64,000 nucleotides of DNA, taken from Rhodospirillaceae bacterium (GTDB taxonomy: Bacteria > Pseudomonadota > Alphaproteobacteria > Rhodospirillales > Rhodospirillaceae). Of this stretch, positions 63,898-64,000 are shown piece after piece; position 1 is the first letter of the stretch; every line of letters starts with the position of its first letter. A program made the translations under genes and the position numbers. The notes under the pieces are model-generated. The model saw only the letters and a program-made list of their open reading frames with translations, searched no databases and was not told where the DNA came from. The DNA lies in the NCBI GenBank assembly GCA_947476925.1, contig CANJSF010000008.1, positions 62,001-126,000 on the forward strand. Direction: 5' to 3'.

Positions 63898-64000
63898 ATG
63901 TTCAATCTTTTGAAAGCAAAGCCTAACGTCCTCGTTGTCGACGATGACGTTAGCGTTGCTGCCGCCTTCAAACGGCAGGCCTATGGCCTATTCACAGTCA
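63898..64000 (+). CDS. Response-regulator receiver protein (partial, runs off right edge)
   Basis: The last 103 bases open a frame from ATG 63898: 11 residues then VLVVDDDVSVAAAF, the first strand and acidic triad of a receiver domain, and continue past the edge. An ATG at 63856 in the same frame is a possible earlier start. It should be a two-component response regulator; the output domain is not in the window. Confidence 0.55.
   Translation, partial: MFNLLKAKPNVLVVDDDVSVAAAFKRQAYGLFTV

Noticed and set aside
1-64000. CRISPR arrays, tRNA, rRNA, transposases and prophage genes
   Set aside because: I read both strands for direct repeats with spacers, tRNA cloverleaf ends and transposase motifs and saw none. 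A tRNAscan and CRISPR search would be needed to exclude short examples.

Overview
The window is a gene-dense stretch of core chromosome from an alphaproteobacterium. The evidence is the gene order: an origin-type block runs pyruvate-phosphate dikinase regulator - maf - aroE - coaE - dnaQ - secB (secB on the opposite strand) - Tim44-like gene - mltA - Smr gene on one side, and rho - DUF6489 - mnmE - mnmG - rsmG - parA - parB - holA - lptE - leuS on the other. Further support comes from an alphaproteobacterial-type HslV N-terminus, a PraR-like regulator, a CenR-like response regulator and palindromic parS sites. A Rhodospirillales-like affiliation is possible but cannot be proved here. No tRNA, rRNA, CRISPR array, insertion sequence, integrase or prophage gene was seen.

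Layout. 1-3.1 kb: a small accessory group (methyltransferase, coiled-coil protein, LysR regulator, NAD(P)-binding protein). 3.3-12.5 kb: dapC, ftsK, a cupin-like gene, lolA, xthA, an amidohydrolase and an orphan ABC solute-binding protein. 12.5-15.8 kb: hslVU behind a clear sigma-32-type promoter, then a TetR/GST-like divergent pair. 15.8-23.4 kb: a mostly minus-strand core block ending at the pyruvate-phosphate dikinase regulator. 23.4-24.0 kb: an AT-rich 581-bp gap, the best oriC candidate. 24-32.8 kb: mostly plus-strand rho, mnmE, mnmG, rsmG, parA, parB, with two perfect parS palindromes at the start of rsmG. 32.8-36 kb: a histidine-phosphatase gene with an in-frame amber codon, then copA and copZ under a CueR-type promoter. 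36-42.4 kb: yjbR-like gene, holA, lptE, leuS and a lipoprotein gene, with an exported VOC protein inserted on the other strand. 42.4-49.9 kb: a porin behind a four-repeat Pho box, a second porin leading a tight acyl-CoA ligase / nitronate monooxygenase / thioesterase / RimB-like operon, then rimK. 50-56.5 kb: a beta-barrel protein, ThiE-like and YggS genes, an L,D-transpeptidase-like gene, an unknown 376-residue protein, ribA, a response regulator and an XRE regulator. 56.7-60.4 kb: hisB-hisH-hisA-hisF-hisE-HIT. 60.4-64 kb: two exported proteins, an FAD monooxygenase, a small membrane protein and the start of a response regulator.

How the parts fit. Genes point away from the 23.4-24.0 kb gap on both sides, as expected for leading-strand genes diverging from an origin, and parS/parAB lies about 6.5 kb away. 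Regulatory DNA is unusually readable: a heat-shock promoter (hslV), a MerR-family 19-bp-spacer promoter (copA), a PhoB tandem site (porin), and probable operators for LysR, TetR and his control. The window looks like conserved housekeeping DNA with small lineage-specific insertions. I found no clear previously undescribed multi-gene system. The points most worth a second look are the putative origin, the amber-interrupted phosphatase, the phosphate-controlled porin, the porin/CoA-ligase operon and the two exported VOC proteins.
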